A model generated the notes under the pieces. It searched no databases. It was not told the origin of the DNA and saw only the letters and a program-made list of their open reading frames with translations. From Clostridiales bacterium (lineage in GTDB: Bacteria > Bacillota > Clostridia > Oscillospirales > QAMX01), in NCBI GenBank assembly GCA_012514045.1, contig JAAZBA010000163.1, positions 1 through 7,123 of the forward strand: a stretch of 7,123 bases of DNA, in the 5' to 3' direction. Numbering within the stretch: the first letter of the stretch is position 1; each line of letters opens with the position of its first letter. Shown piece after piece: positions 1-6,468 of this stretch. A program made the translations under genes and the position numbers.

Positions 1-1426
1 AAAGAAAGCACTTATCCGGGTACCGCTGCCGGAGCACATCGAATGAAGGCAGGTTATAATTGATGCCGACGATATCGGAAACATCAAAAACGGTCGCTTG
101 CTCCGTCCGTCCGGCTACAGCGCACATGACAGGCCTCGTAGGATCAAGGCGCTTTGCCTCGGCATACATTCTCGCGAAAATCTTCTTCCCCTGTTCACGG
201 CCGAAATACGGTTCTTCATTGCCTAAGCTCCACATAATCACCGAGGGGTGATTCCTGTCCCGTCGGATAAGGGCAGAAAGCTGTTCCAACCCCTCCTTGG
301 TGGACTCAAACCACCGTGTTTCCGCCATCACAAGGAAGCCGTTTTCATCTAAAGCGTCCATAGTGGCCTCCGCATGTGGATAGTGGGCGCAGCGGTAGCC
401 GTTCGCTCCCATCTCCCGGAGCAGACCTATCCGATACCGAAAAATATTGTCCGGCACAGCCTTGCCTGTAAGCCCGAAATCGCCGTGACAGCACACTCCC
501 TTGATTTTCACAGGCTTGCCGTTGAGGAAGAATCCTTTGTCCGGATCAAACACCGCTTCACGGAAGCCAAATCGGACTGTTATTTCATCTTCTCCGTTCA
601 GCGTTACCCGAGCGGTGTACATGTTCGGATTCTCCGTATCCCACAGCTTCGGAGACTTGACCTTCAAACACGTGTATGCGGTAACGACGCTTTTCCTCTC
701 CGCCTTGCCGGAGAGAACACAGCCCGCGACCTCATTCCCCTGCGCATCCGACAGAGTGATCTTCAGCTCATATCCCATGTCTCGGAAGAATTCGTTGCGG
801 ATTTCTGTCTTTATTTCTGTATCCCAGGTATTCCCACGGCGTTTTGGTGAGATAAATACGCCGTGGCGCTCAATACAGAGAAGGGGCGTTTTTGTAAGCC
901 ACACGTGGCGGTAGATGCCGGCGCCCTCATACCACCAGCCCTCATGTTCCTCCGCCTGTACACGTACCGCCACTAAGTTATCCTCACCGGGGCGGGCTAC
1001 GTCCGTTATGTCAATCTCAAAAGGGGTGTAGCCGCAGTAGTTATGACCCATAAGGCAGCCATTGACGTATACAGTGGCATGTGTGGCGATTCCCTCAAAA
1101 TATAGGGTGATTCTCTTCTCCCTGTCCTCGCCGGAGAGAGAAAATTTCTTTTTGTACCATGCGTTGTTGTAAGGCAGATACCCCAATGTGTTGTTGTATT
1201 TCTCCTCCGGAGTATGGCGGATGACGTAGTCGTGGGGCAGATCCACTGTCTCCCAGTCCTCCATGATCGCTATATTTGTGACGTACTCCCTCACGGCGGC
1301 AGGTCCGGTTATCGCCCTCTCCGTTTTGGCGTGGTCGTACATATAGTGCTTAAACCGGGACTGAGGAATCTCAATGTCTCCTTCCCTGAACTGCCAGCCG
1401 TTGTCAATGCAAATATTCTCTCTCAT
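1..1426 (-). CDS. Glycoside hydrolase family 2 protein (beta-galactosidase/beta-glucuronidase type), 3' end outside window
   Basis: Retaining exo-glycosidase of family GH2, expected to release beta-linked galactose, glucuronate or a similar sugar; the substrate cannot be told from this part. The window shows 475 codons without a stop. The N-terminal jelly-roll sugar-binding domain covers roughly residues 60-180 (YVNG at 120-123, WWYEGAGIYRHVWL at 164-177). An Ig-like domain follows to about 285. The TIM-barrel entry has GFR at 287-289 and GFFLNGKPVKIKGV at 298-311, then RCAHYPH at 345-351. WSLGNE ends at Glu404, the predicted acid/base. The nucleophile Glu should lie about 100 residues further on, beyond the window. 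No signal peptide is visible, so it is probably cytoplasmic. The ATG follows the creatininase-family stop after one base, and GGAG within that gene's last codons serves as its ribosome binding site, so the two are co-transcribed and probably translationally coupled. Family call is firm, specificity open. Confidence 0.93.
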   Translation of the reverse strand, partial: MRENICIDNGWQFREGDIEIPQSRFKHYMYDHAKTERAITGPAAVREYVTNIAIMEDWETVDLPHDYVIRHTPEEKYNNTLGYLPYNNAWYKKKFSLSGEDREKRITLYFEGIATHATVYVNGCLMGHNYCGYTPFEIDITDVARPGEDNLVAVRVQAEEHEGWWYEGAGIYRHVWLTKTPLLCIERHGVFISPKRRGNTWDTEIKTEIRNEFFRDMGYELKITLSDAQGNEVAGCVLSGKAERKSVVTAYTCLKVKSPKLWDTENPNMYTARVTLNGEDEITVRFGFREAVFDPDKGFFLNGKPVKIKGVCCHGDFGLTGKAVPDNIFRYRIGLLREMGANGYRCAHYPHAEATMDALDENGFLVMAETRWFESTKEGLEQLSALIRRDRNHPSVIMWSLGNEEPYFGREQGKKIFARMYAEAKRLDPTRPVMCAVAGRTEQATVFDVSDIVGINYNLPSFDVLRQRYPDKCFL

Positions 1427-1427
1427 G

Positions 1428-2360
1428 TTATTTCTCCACGAACCAATCCCAGCCCGGGAAATCCGGATGCTTGGCAGAGGTTACGTATTGCTCATAGTTT
1501 ATGTTTGTCTTCCAGTAGCGCCTTGTGATCTGCTCAAAGGAGGTCCATATACCCTCCAGCTCGTAATAATCGGGAGCCTTCGGACGATTCTCTGGCTCAA
1601 CATATGTGTCATATAGGGCTTTCATGCGGTCCTTCATATACTCCGACAACAGCTCAATCGCTTTTATGCCTATCTCCTTCAGCTCCTTTCCCCTTGAAGC
1701 GTCGGAAACAAAATCCTTTGGAGCGTTATAAGCGTTTCTCTTTTCGTTGCCACCGCCGATTTCCGGGAATTCCGGCTCACGTCCCAGATTCAGCATGGGG
1801 GTGTCGTCGGTGTTGGCGCCGTATGCGCAGGCAGTTTCAAGATCGCCCCCATGGTCACGGGAGTAGCCCGGAAAGTCATCTTTCTTAAAAAGATCGAAGT
1901 AACAGAAATATTCCGCCATAATGGGGCTTCCCGTACGCAGCTTATAGTAGTCTATCATCAGACTTATGTCCTCCTTCGTGCCCGGCACAGCATGACCGGA
2001 AACGAGAAGCACAGCCTTGAAGCCTCTGGCGTCAAAAGCCCTCAGGTGATAGAGCATGTTGTGGAAAAACATATAAGGAGGCAGAGCGCAGCAGATGAAC
2101 TCGCCCATGCCACAGCCGCGTATGGACCAGTTAAACTCCGGCTCCTCATCTATGTGCCAGGCGAAATACGGCGCCACAATTCCGCCGCCCTTCTGCGCTG
2201 CCATGGTGCAGACCTTCGACACAGGGAACCAGTCCACTCCCATATTGTTGTAATGCCCGTGGCACTCCGTCAGACCGTAGGGCATATAACATACGGGATA
2301 CTCCGCCCTGCGCTTGATGAATTCTTCGGGAGTAAGCTCCAGCCAATTTACTCTTTCCAT
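1428..2360 (-). CDS. Creatininase family protein (metal-dependent amidohydrolase)
   Basis: 310-residue member of the creatininase/MftE/ArfB metal-dependent family, whose members hydrolyse amide or cyclic amide bonds with two divalent metal ions. With the ATG at 2360, TECHGH places Glu32 and His34, with Asp43 in NNMGVDW, matching the metal-binding Glu-x-His...Asp pattern of creatininase. SGH ends at His123 (the family NGH motif) and HGGDLET (170-176) matches the family's HAGExET, with His170, Asp173 and Glu175. The usual Gly-Gly-Asn after NGH is replaced by Ala-Val-Pro, so it is a divergent subfamily and creatinine itself is not a safe substrate guess. Length exceeds the roughly 250 residues usual in the family through a C-terminal tail rich in Tyr and Trp. 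I chose ATG 2360 over an in-frame GTG at 2369 because the AAAGGAG at 2369-2375 overlaps that GTG and sits 8 bases from the ATG. First gene of an operon with the GH2 gene. No signal peptide. Confidence 0.88.
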   Translation of the reverse strand: MERVNWLELTPEEFIKRRAEYPVCYMPYGLTECHGHYNNMGVDWFPVSKVCTMAAQKGGGIVAPYFAWHIDEEPEFNWSIRGCGMGEFICCALPPYMFFHNMLYHLRAFDARGFKAVLLVSGHAVPGTKEDISLMIDYYKLRTGSPIMAEYFCYFDLFKKDDFPGYSRDHGGDLETACAYGANTDDTPMLNLGREPEFPEIGGGNEKRNAYNAPKDFVSDASRGKELKEIGIKAIELLSEYMKDRMKALYDTYVEPENRPKAPDYYELEGIWTSFEQITRRYWKTNINYEQYVTSAKHPDFPGWDWFVEK

Positions 2361-2368
2361 GCTTGACA

Positions 2369-2375
2369 CTCCTTT
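2369..2375 (-). promoter_or_regulatory. Ribosome binding site that decides the creatininase-family start
   Basis: AAAGGAG on the minus strand lies 8 bases before the ATG at 2360. The alternative in-frame GTG overlaps its last base and so cannot be served by it. Confidence 0.8.
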
Positions 2376-2392
2376 TGTTATTATTCGGTTTC

Positions 2393-2421
2393 ATTATACC
2401 CTATGAAAGGCAAAAATACAA
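2393..2421 (-). promoter_or_regulatory. Sigma-A promoter of the creatininase-GH2 operon
   Basis: A perfect -10 box TATAAT (2393-2398) is preceded by a 17-base spacer and a weak -35 TTGTAT (2416-2421). Transcription would start near 2386, leaving a leader of about 25 bases to the ATG at 2360. The weak -35 suggests modest or activator-dependent expression. A separate dyad, TACAAT-AA-ATTGTA at 2486-2499, lies about 65 bases upstream; its role is unknown. Confidence 0.6.
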
Positions 2422-2546
2422 TAGTCAGAAAAACTCAAAGAACCTGTCAATAATACACTTTGTCATGTTTCCGTCTATGGGCAAATACAATAAATTGTAC
2501 TTTCCCCACATTAGAGAGCCAAAACAACATAATCCCCCTGGAGCGG

Positions 2547-2566
2547 AGACTTGAAAATCCAAGTCT
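2547..2566. other. Hairpin downstream of rplI, without a T-run
   Basis: AGACTTG (2547-2553) and CAAGTCT (2560-2566) are perfect inverted repeats with a 6-base loop, 26 bases past the rplI stop. Neither strand has a proper T-tract after it, so it is either a weak or factor-assisted end of the gdpP-rplI transcript or an RNA-stabilising hairpin. The rest of the 2361-2591 gap shows no gene. Confidence 0.4.
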
Positions 2567-2591
2567 GCTTTAAGAGGATCATATTTTAGCT

Positions 2592-3035
2592 TTATTCCGT
2601 TACATGCACATAAAGGGTACCGGAGATTTCCGGGAAAAGCTTTACCTTGATTTCATAGGAGCCGAATGATTTTATGGGCTCGTCTATGACTATCTTTCTG
2701 GTATCGATTTCAATTCCGTACTGCTCATTGAGACTGTCGGAGATATTCTTTGAAGTGATTGCTCCAAAGAGCTTGCCGCTTGCGCCGGCATTGCCTTTCA
2801 CCCTTATCGGCATCTCAGCCAGCTTACGAGCCAGCTCCTCCGCCTCTTCTCTTTCCTTTGCGATGCGTCTCTTCTCTGCTTCTTCACGGATTTTTATTGC
2901 ATTTATGGCATCGGTCGTGGCAGCAACTGCCAGTTTGCGGGGAATCAGGTAGTTTCTTGCGTAGCCATCGGATACATTTATAAGATCGCCCTTCTTGCCC
3001 TGTCCCTTTACGTCCTCTTGAAGGATAACTTTCAT
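2592..3035 (-). CDS. rplI: 50S ribosomal protein bL9
   Basis: Large-subunit ribosomal protein bL9, which binds 23S rRNA near the L1 stalk base and reaches out from the particle to limit frameshifting and aid subunit quality. Length is 147 residues, as usual. The N-terminal globular domain starts MKVILQEDVKGQGKKGD and continues with the family signature SDGYARNYLIPRKLA around residues 22-36. A long charged helix runs through about residues 40-75 (EEAEKRRIAKEREEAEELA). The C-terminal domain includes GKLFGAITSKNI and ends in LYVHVTE. The ATG has AAAGGAG at 3046-3052, a slightly long 10-base spacing. It sits 25 bases after the gdpP stop, the conserved Firmicute order. The replicative helicase dnaB, often next in that order, is not present. 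Confidence 0.98.
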   Translation of the reverse strand: MKVILQEDVKGQGKKGDLINVSDGYARNYLIPRKLAVAATTDAINAIKIREEAEKRRIAKEREEAEELARKLAEMPIRVKGNAGASGKLFGAITSKNISDSLNEQYGIEIDTRKIVIDEPIKSFGSYEIKVKLFPEISGTLYVHVTE

Positions 3036-3060
3036 ATTATCAAATCTCCTTTAAGTGATA

Positions 3061-4149
3061 TTATATCATGCTGTAATATGAGTCTATGGCTCCCCGGAGC
3101 TTGCCTGCCGCCTCGTTTATAGGCATGTCCCCCATCTGGGCGCCGGCGCCCGTGAGGCTTCCGCCGCCTCCCAGCTTCTCAAGAATGACCTGAACATTCA
3201 CCTGGCCTAAAGAGCGGCTGGAGATGTGGGTGGTATCGTCGTTTCGGTATATGACAAAAGATGCCTGAATCCCGGCGATGTTCAAAAGCTCATTTGCCGC
3301 CTGCGCCGCTATGGGACGATCTACATTACTGGAAGAATAGGCGATCGCAATGTTATCCCTGTATTTTACTGTAGTGCGGATGATGTCAGTGCGGTTAAGA
3401 TAGCTGTCCATATCGTTCTGGAACAGCCGCTTCACCTCAATCGTATCAGCGCCGGCGCGTCTTGTAAACGCCGCCGCTTCAAAGGTACGCACACCTGTCT
3501 TCATAGTGAAATTGGTAGTGTCAAGGGTGATGCCCGCAAGCATACACTCCGCTTCAATACGCAGTATATCCCCGGGGGAAACGATATACTGGAGGATCTC
3601 CGTCATCAGCTCACAGGACGAGGAGGCATAGGGCTCATGGAAGTTCAGCGTAGCGTTCTCAATATAGTCCGCCGCTCTGCGGTGATGGTCGATAACCACA
3701 ATCTTCTCAGCCACAGCCAAAAGCTCAGGGCATTCCACATAGTCCGGGCGGTTTGTGTCCACCACGACAAGGAGGGTGTCGCCCTTCATAAGCTCAATGG
3801 AAGATTCTTTCGTAACAAAGGCATCACTATACTCTTGGGTCTCCATAAGCCTGTCATACAGTACTTTTGCGGAAGAGGTTTCCACGTCCAACACAATTTT
3901 ACAGGGCACTTCGAGCTTGCGGCAAGCGCAGCATATACCTACAGAGGCGCCGATGGAGTCCATGTCGGAAAAGCGGTGACCCATGACAATAACGTTGGAG
4001 GAGGAAACTATAAGATCCTTAATGGCTTGAGCCAGAACCCTTGACTTGACCTTTGTGCGCTTTTCCACCTCGCGGCTCATTCCGCCGTAGAATTCATAGG
4101 AAGAGCGGTTCTTGATAACCACCTGATCTCCGCCCCTTGACAGCGCCAT
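3061..4149 (-). CDS. gdpP: GdpP C-terminal part (DHH-DHHA1 phosphodiesterase), separated from its N-terminus by a frameshift
   Basis: Catalytic half of the cyclic-di-AMP phosphodiesterase GdpP, which hydrolyses c-di-AMP to 5'-pApA in the cytoplasm below the membrane. Numbering from the first ATG, RGGDQVV (5-11) and YEFYGG (18-23) are the end of the degenerate GGDEF domain, so this frame starts in mid-domain. The DHH domain has MGHRFSDMDSIG with His58, Asp62 and Asp64, then VVDTN with Asp131, DHH at 154-156 and LDTTNF with Asp210; all expected manganese ligands are present. The DHHA1 domain carries GGGGS at 327-331, with Ser where the family usually has His. The ATG at 4149 has no Shine-Dalgarno sequence, so this is unlikely to be an independent gene. 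Adding one base near 4151-4152 joins it to the 4077-5051 frame as a 663-residue protein, the normal GdpP size. Whether a full-length enzyme is made depends on whether the missing base is real. Confidence 0.9.
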   Translation of the reverse strand: MALSRGGDQVVIKNRSSYEFYGGMSREVEKRTKVKSRVLAQAIKDLIVSSSNVIVMGHRFSDMDSIGASVGICCACRKLEVPCKIVLDVETSSAKVLYDRLMETQEYSDAFVTKESSIELMKGDTLLVVVDTNRPDYVECPELLAVAEKIVVIDHHRRAADYIENATLNFHEPYASSSCELMTEILQYIVSPGDILRIEAECMLAGITLDTTNFTMKTGVRTFEAAAFTRRAGADTIEVKRLFQNDMDSYLNRTDIIRTTVKYRDNIAIAYSSSNVDRPIAAQAANELLNIAGIQASFVIYRNDDTTHISSRSLGQVNVQVILEKLGGGGSLTGAGAQMGDMPINEAAGKLRGAIDSYYSMI

Positions 4150-5051
4150 GTCAGCGCGAGACGTGCGTTTTTTAGTGTGTCAAAGAGGGTATCATCACCG
4201 TGGCTTATGCCGATAGAGATAGTAGGAGGTATGTTTCCGAAGTTTTTTATGCTCTTCACCGTCTCAAGGATATCGAATCTGCTTTGCACGAAAGTTGGGA
4301 GGTATCGCTCCTCGAAAACGTAGACGTACTTGTCACGGTCGTTTTTTAGAAAGATACCGGAGCCGGTCTCACACCATTCGTTTATCCTCGCCTCCACCGC
4401 CGCCATTAGAAGGAACTGATCCTGTGACGAGGTACTTTTTACAAGCTCCTCATAGTTGTCCACCTGAATTATGGCAACTATCGGCTTCGCCAGGCTGAGC
4501 TCCTGGCTCAGCGCTTCCTGCTCTGTAATGTCTATAAAAAATAATGTAGCGAGTGTCTCATAATCGTTTACTGAGGAAGGGGGTATGACGGAGCCGCAGA
4601 CTCTAAAGATCTGATCACCGATGGTCGCGATCATGCTGTCGGCGGAGTTTGTACGGAGCCACTCAAGGTTAAATCCGTCGATAACTTTTGATATTTTAAG
4701 ACCGAACCAGCGGCTCTGGCTGTCTTTTGCACCCGGGAGACGGGCATTGCACCAGATAATTTCCTCATTGCTCAGATTAACAACGGCCGCGGGGATTGGA
4801 AAATCCTCCAAAAGGTTGTCAGAGGCAGAGTCCACCCGGATGGTCATACTCTCAAGATATTTTATAATGTTCTTCTCCCGCCGCTTCAAAACCCGCATAT
4901 AAAGAAGGTAGGCGAAGAGAACGATAACAAGCTCCACAGCGCCAAGGATATACTGCCCAAAAATCAGGCTCAGGATAGCAAAAATAATCGGTACAATGAA
5001 AAACATCCTGCTGCCGGGCTCGAATAGGCGTGAAAGACCGTTTCCTCTCAT
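4077..5051 (-). CDS. gdpP: GdpP N-terminal part (two transmembrane helices, PAS, degenerate GGDEF), frameshifted end
   Basis: Membrane and sensory half of GdpP. Two hydrophobic helices cover about residues 16-31 and 34-52, followed by the basic stretch RVLKRREKN. A PAS-like domain, which in GdpP binds haem or other ligands to tune activity, covers roughly 75-185 (FPIPAAVVN, FFIDITEQ). A degenerate GGDEF domain follows from about 190 (VAIIQVDNYEEL, ISIGISHGDD). Homology holds to KNARLAL; the next residues, TWRCQGAEIRW and on to the stop at 4077, do not fit the family, while the -1 frame gives the expected DMALSRGGDQ. The frame break therefore lies at about 4150-4154. The ATG has AAAGGAG at 5059-5065 with 7-base spacing. 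It is first in the transcript with the C-terminal part and rplI. If the break is real, the product is a membrane sensor without its phosphodiesterase, which would predict raised c-di-AMP. Confidence 0.9.
   Translation of the reverse strand: MRGNGLSRLFEPGSRMFFIVPIIFAILSLIFGQYILGAVELVIVLFAYLLYMRVLKRREKNIIKYLESMTIRVDSASDNLLEDFPIPAAVVNLSNEEIIWCNARLPGAKDSQSRWFGLKISKVIDGFNLEWLRTNSADSMIATIGDQIFRVCGSVIPPSSVNDYETLATLFFIDITEQEALSQELSLAKPIVAIIQVDNYEELVKSTSSQDQFLLMAAVEARINEWCETGSGIFLKNDRDKYVYVFEERYLPTFVQSRFDILETVKSIKNFGNIPPTISIGISHGDDTLFDTLKNARLALTWRCQGAEIRWLSRTALPMNSTAE
4167..4173 (-). other. Slippery heptamer A AAA AAC in the gdpP zero frame
   Basis: The zero-frame codons CTA AAA AAC form the classic X XXY YYZ motif for -1 ribosomal frameshifting. 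It sits about 16 bases before the gdpP frame break. The -1 frame is open from a TGA about nine bases upstream through the whole DHH half. A weak 5-bp hairpin (TGACA...TGTCA) lies 13 bases further on. Seen directly; any frameshifting function is only a hypothesis. Confidence 0.35.
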
Positions 5052-5075
5052 AGGGTGTCTCCTTTCTGTTCTTTG

Positions 5076-5093
5076 TTGATATAATTATATCAA
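5076..5093. promoter_or_regulatory. 18-bp perfect palindrome over the gdpP -10 box
   Basis: TTGATATAATTATATCAA reads the same on both strands and covers the TATAAT of the gdpP promoter. Its position would suit an operator for a dimeric repressor. Its A+T richness means that chance is not excluded. Confidence 0.4.
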
Positions 5094-5112
5094 ATTCGAG
5101 CCTTGATTACAA
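5084..5112 (-). promoter_or_regulatory. Sigma-A promoter of gdpP-rplI
   Basis: A perfect -10 TATAAT (5084-5089), a 17-base spacer and -35 TTGTAA (5107-5112, four of six matches). The transcript would begin near 5077, about 25 bases before the gdpP ATG at 5051. Confidence 0.65.
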
Positions 5113-5183
5113 CAAAAAGTTGATAATAAATAAATATTTAATGAAATCTATGTTTTTATTAGATATGAAAAGGAAAATAACAC

Positions 5184-5212
5184 TTGACAAAGGGCAATAA
5201 ATATGGTATTAT
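5184..5212 (+). promoter_or_regulatory. Promoter of the tRNA-Leu / tRNA-fMet unit
   Basis: Perfect -35 TTGACA (5184-5189) with a 17-base spacer to TATTAT (5207-5212). An overlapping TATAAT at 5210-5215 would give a less favourable 20-base spacing. Start would fall near 5220, some 18 bases before the tRNA-Leu. An A+T-rich tract upstream (about 5113-5180) could act as an UP element and otherwise holds no gene. Confidence 0.75.
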
Positions 5213-5237
5213 AATAGAGCATTAAGCTTTGGCACGT

Positions 5238-5326
5238 GCCGGAATGGCGGAATTGGCAGACGCCCGGGACTTAAAATCCCGTGAGACTCAAATCTCGTGC
5301 CGGTTCAAGCCCGGTTTCCGGCACCA
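5238..5326 (+). tRNA. tRNA-Leu, anticodon UAA
   Basis: Acceptor arm GCCGGAA (5238-5244) pairs perfectly with TTCCGGC (5316-5322). Discriminator A at 5323, as required for leucine, and CCA is encoded. The anticodon stem CGGGA/TCCCG encloses loop CTTAAAA, anticodon TAA at 5272-5274. A long variable arm (GAGA...TCTC) marks a class II tRNA. T-loop TTCAAGC at 5304-5310. It reads UUA and, by wobble, UUG codons. Confidence 0.97.
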
Positions 5327-5356
5327 CTTATATGAAAGCCGGAAAAAATCAAATGC

Positions 5357-5433
<77 letters not shown>

Positions 5434-5436
5434 TAA

Positions 5437-5486
5437 AAGAAACCTCTTTTGTTTGCTATTACAAGAGAGGTTTCTTATTCGTTTTA
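5437..5486 (+). terminator. Intrinsic terminator of the tRNA unit
   Basis: AAGAAACCTCT (5437-5447) pairs perfectly with AGAGGTTTCTT (5466-5476), and TTTG/CAAG extends the stem to 15 pairs around a 10-base loop. It starts three bases after the tRNA-fMet CCA and is followed by a T-rich stretch. The minus strand also gives T-runs, so it may stop transcription from both sides. Confidence 0.85.
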
Positions 5487-5511
5487 AGGACAAAGCCCAT
5501 CAAAATACGCT

Positions 5512-5553
5512 AAAAAGACAGCCCATCGTCCTTGAAACTTGGAACAATGGGCT
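5512..5553 (-). terminator. Terminator of the TM2-DUF2752 operon
   Basis: On the minus strand AGCCCAT (5547-5553) pairs with ATGGGCT (5520-5526), with a short inner TCC/GGA pairing, and is followed by GTCTTTTT. It lies 146 bases after the DUF2752 stop. The stretch between (5554-5698) holds no gene I can support, only a small ACACAA/TTGTGT hairpin at 5616-5634. Confidence 0.75.
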
Positions 5554-5698
5554 TCTATTTGATCGAAAAAGAATCATACAAGTGTCTATTAACATCGCAG
5601 AGTGTCTGCTCTCTTACACAACGTATTTTTGTGTGCTTTCATGCTTAGGCAATATACAATTCCTTTTTCATTAATTAAGAAGATCTGTAATCGCTTCG

Positions 5699-6031
5699 CT
5701 AAAAATAACATACAATTATATTAGATATAAGAGTGAGTGCAATGTAAACCATTGATATCTTTCGTGCTTTTTTCTTCATCACCTGCAAATGAAAACATAA
5801 AACAACCGTTATTACCAATGGAAATGCGAGTGGCTGAAAATTTAAATACGAATTAAAATCACCACGGAACAGAGATAACATTGCGCGTGTTACTCCACAT
5901 GTAGGGCATGAAATTCCAGTTAGGAGTAATATTGGACAAGTACATCCTGCAATATAATACAATCCCCAAATCGCTCCCAAAAGAGTTAATAGAAGCACAT
6001 GCTTCTTTATCAAACATACAATGCGAGCCAA
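5699..6031 (-). CDS. DUF2752 family membrane protein
   Basis: 110-residue small integral membrane protein of the DUF2752 family; no function is established for the family. The signature CPTCGVTRA at residues 42-50 has the Cys42-x-x-Cys45 pair and is followed by GDF (57-59) and FQPLAFPL (65-72), all typical. Hydrophobic segments lie near 12-37, 68-82 and 92-108, with KKKAR between the last two. A second pair, Cys30-x-Cys32, comes just before the signature. The likely start is the TTG at 6031, which touches the TAA of the TM2 gene (TAATTG) and lacks a clear Shine-Dalgarno, so translation would be coupled to that gene; another in-frame TTG is six codons on. Shared operon with a TM2-domain protein suggests a joint membrane role, by inference only. 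Confidence 0.85.
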   Translation of the reverse strand: MARIVCLIKKHVLLLTLLGAIWGLYYIAGCTCPILLLTGISCPTCGVTRAMLSLFRGDFNSYLNFQPLAFPLVITVVLCFHLQVMKKKARKISMVYIALTLISNIIVCYF

Positions 6032-6370
6032 TTAAATAAGACTCATGACTTTATTAAAATTAACTTCCTTGGCTTTTTTAGAAATCGTAAACCAATCAAC
6101 GATAGTGAGAATACCACAGCAACCGACAGTCAAAAGTTTCAGAATCCCCATTCCAGTATCCCCAAGCATGAATCTGTCAACTCCCAATGATCCCAAGAAA
6201 ATGGAAATAAGAAGAAGTGTCGTAGGGTCCTTCATTTCAATTGTAGCGATAATAGAAAACTTTTCATCATCCATTGTTCGAAGCTTTTCTTTTAGATAAA
6301 AGATTTTATCCTCCGGAAAATATTTTGCATTTGTCATAATATACATGTCAATTTTTTGTTGATCTAACAT
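6032..6370 (-). CDS. TM2 domain-containing membrane protein
   Basis: 112-residue protein with a C-terminal TM2 domain: two transmembrane helices joined by a short loop with a conserved DRF motif. From the ATG at 6370, residues 1-48 are soluble and charged. Helix one spans about 50-63 (TTLLLISIFLGSLG), the loop has Asp65-Arg66-Phe67 and Gly70, and helix two spans about 75-96 with Lys78-Leu79, Thr81, Gly83 and Asp92. The tail is basic. I prefer this ATG to one six codons upstream (6388) because AAAGGA at 6380-6385 lies 9 bases before it, while the upstream ATG has no ribosome binding site. First gene of an operon with DUF2752, driven by the consensus promoter at 6416-6444. Role of bacterial TM2 proteins is not established. 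Confidence 0.88.
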   Translation of the reverse strand: MLDQQKIDMYIMTNAKYFPEDKIFYLKEKLRTMDDEKFSIIATIEMKDPTTLLLISIFLGSLGVDRFMLGDTGMGILKLLTVGCCGILTIVDWFTISKKAKEVNFNKVMSLI

Positions 6371-6379
6371 TTCGTTTTT

Positions 6380-6385
6380 TCCTTT
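6380..6385 (-). promoter_or_regulatory. Ribosome binding site that decides the TM2 gene start
   Basis: AAAGGA on the minus strand, 9 bases before the ATG at 6370. The in-frame ATG at 6388 lies upstream of it with nothing comparable. Confidence 0.65.
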
Positions 6386-6415
6386 CATATAATATATTTG
6401 TGAACTCTAGTACAT

Positions 6416-6444
6416 ATTATATTATCGTTGTTGCTTTTTGTCAA
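6416..6444 (-). promoter_or_regulatory. Perfect-consensus sigma-A promoter of the TM2-DUF2752 operon
   Basis: TTGACA (6439-6444), a 17-base spacer and TATAAT (6416-6421): all twelve consensus bases and optimal spacing. Start near 6409 gives a leader of about 39 bases. No operator-like repeat overlaps it, so expression is predicted to be strong and constitutive. Confidence 0.85.
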
Positions 6445-6468
6445 GTATTAGCATTGCAGTTATGCTAG

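Noticed and set aside
374..914. Plus-strand open frames of 137 and 158 codons
   Set aside because: They lie opposite the GH2 gene, match no family I know, have no ribosome binding site and run against the clear homology of the minus strand.
3226..4044. Plus-strand open frame of 272 codons
   Set aside because: It is antisense to the DHH half of gdpP, which has all catalytic motifs; the open frame is a shadow of codon bias.
5493..5527. Two copies of AGCCCATC near each other
   Set aside because: Too short and irregular for a CRISPR or other repeat array; the second copy is an arm of a terminator hairpin.
5563..5580. Similarity between this stretch (GAAAAAGAATCAT) and the spacer-like segment at 6575-6603
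   Set aside because: Only short A-rich pieces agree and gaps are needed, so it is not a protospacer.
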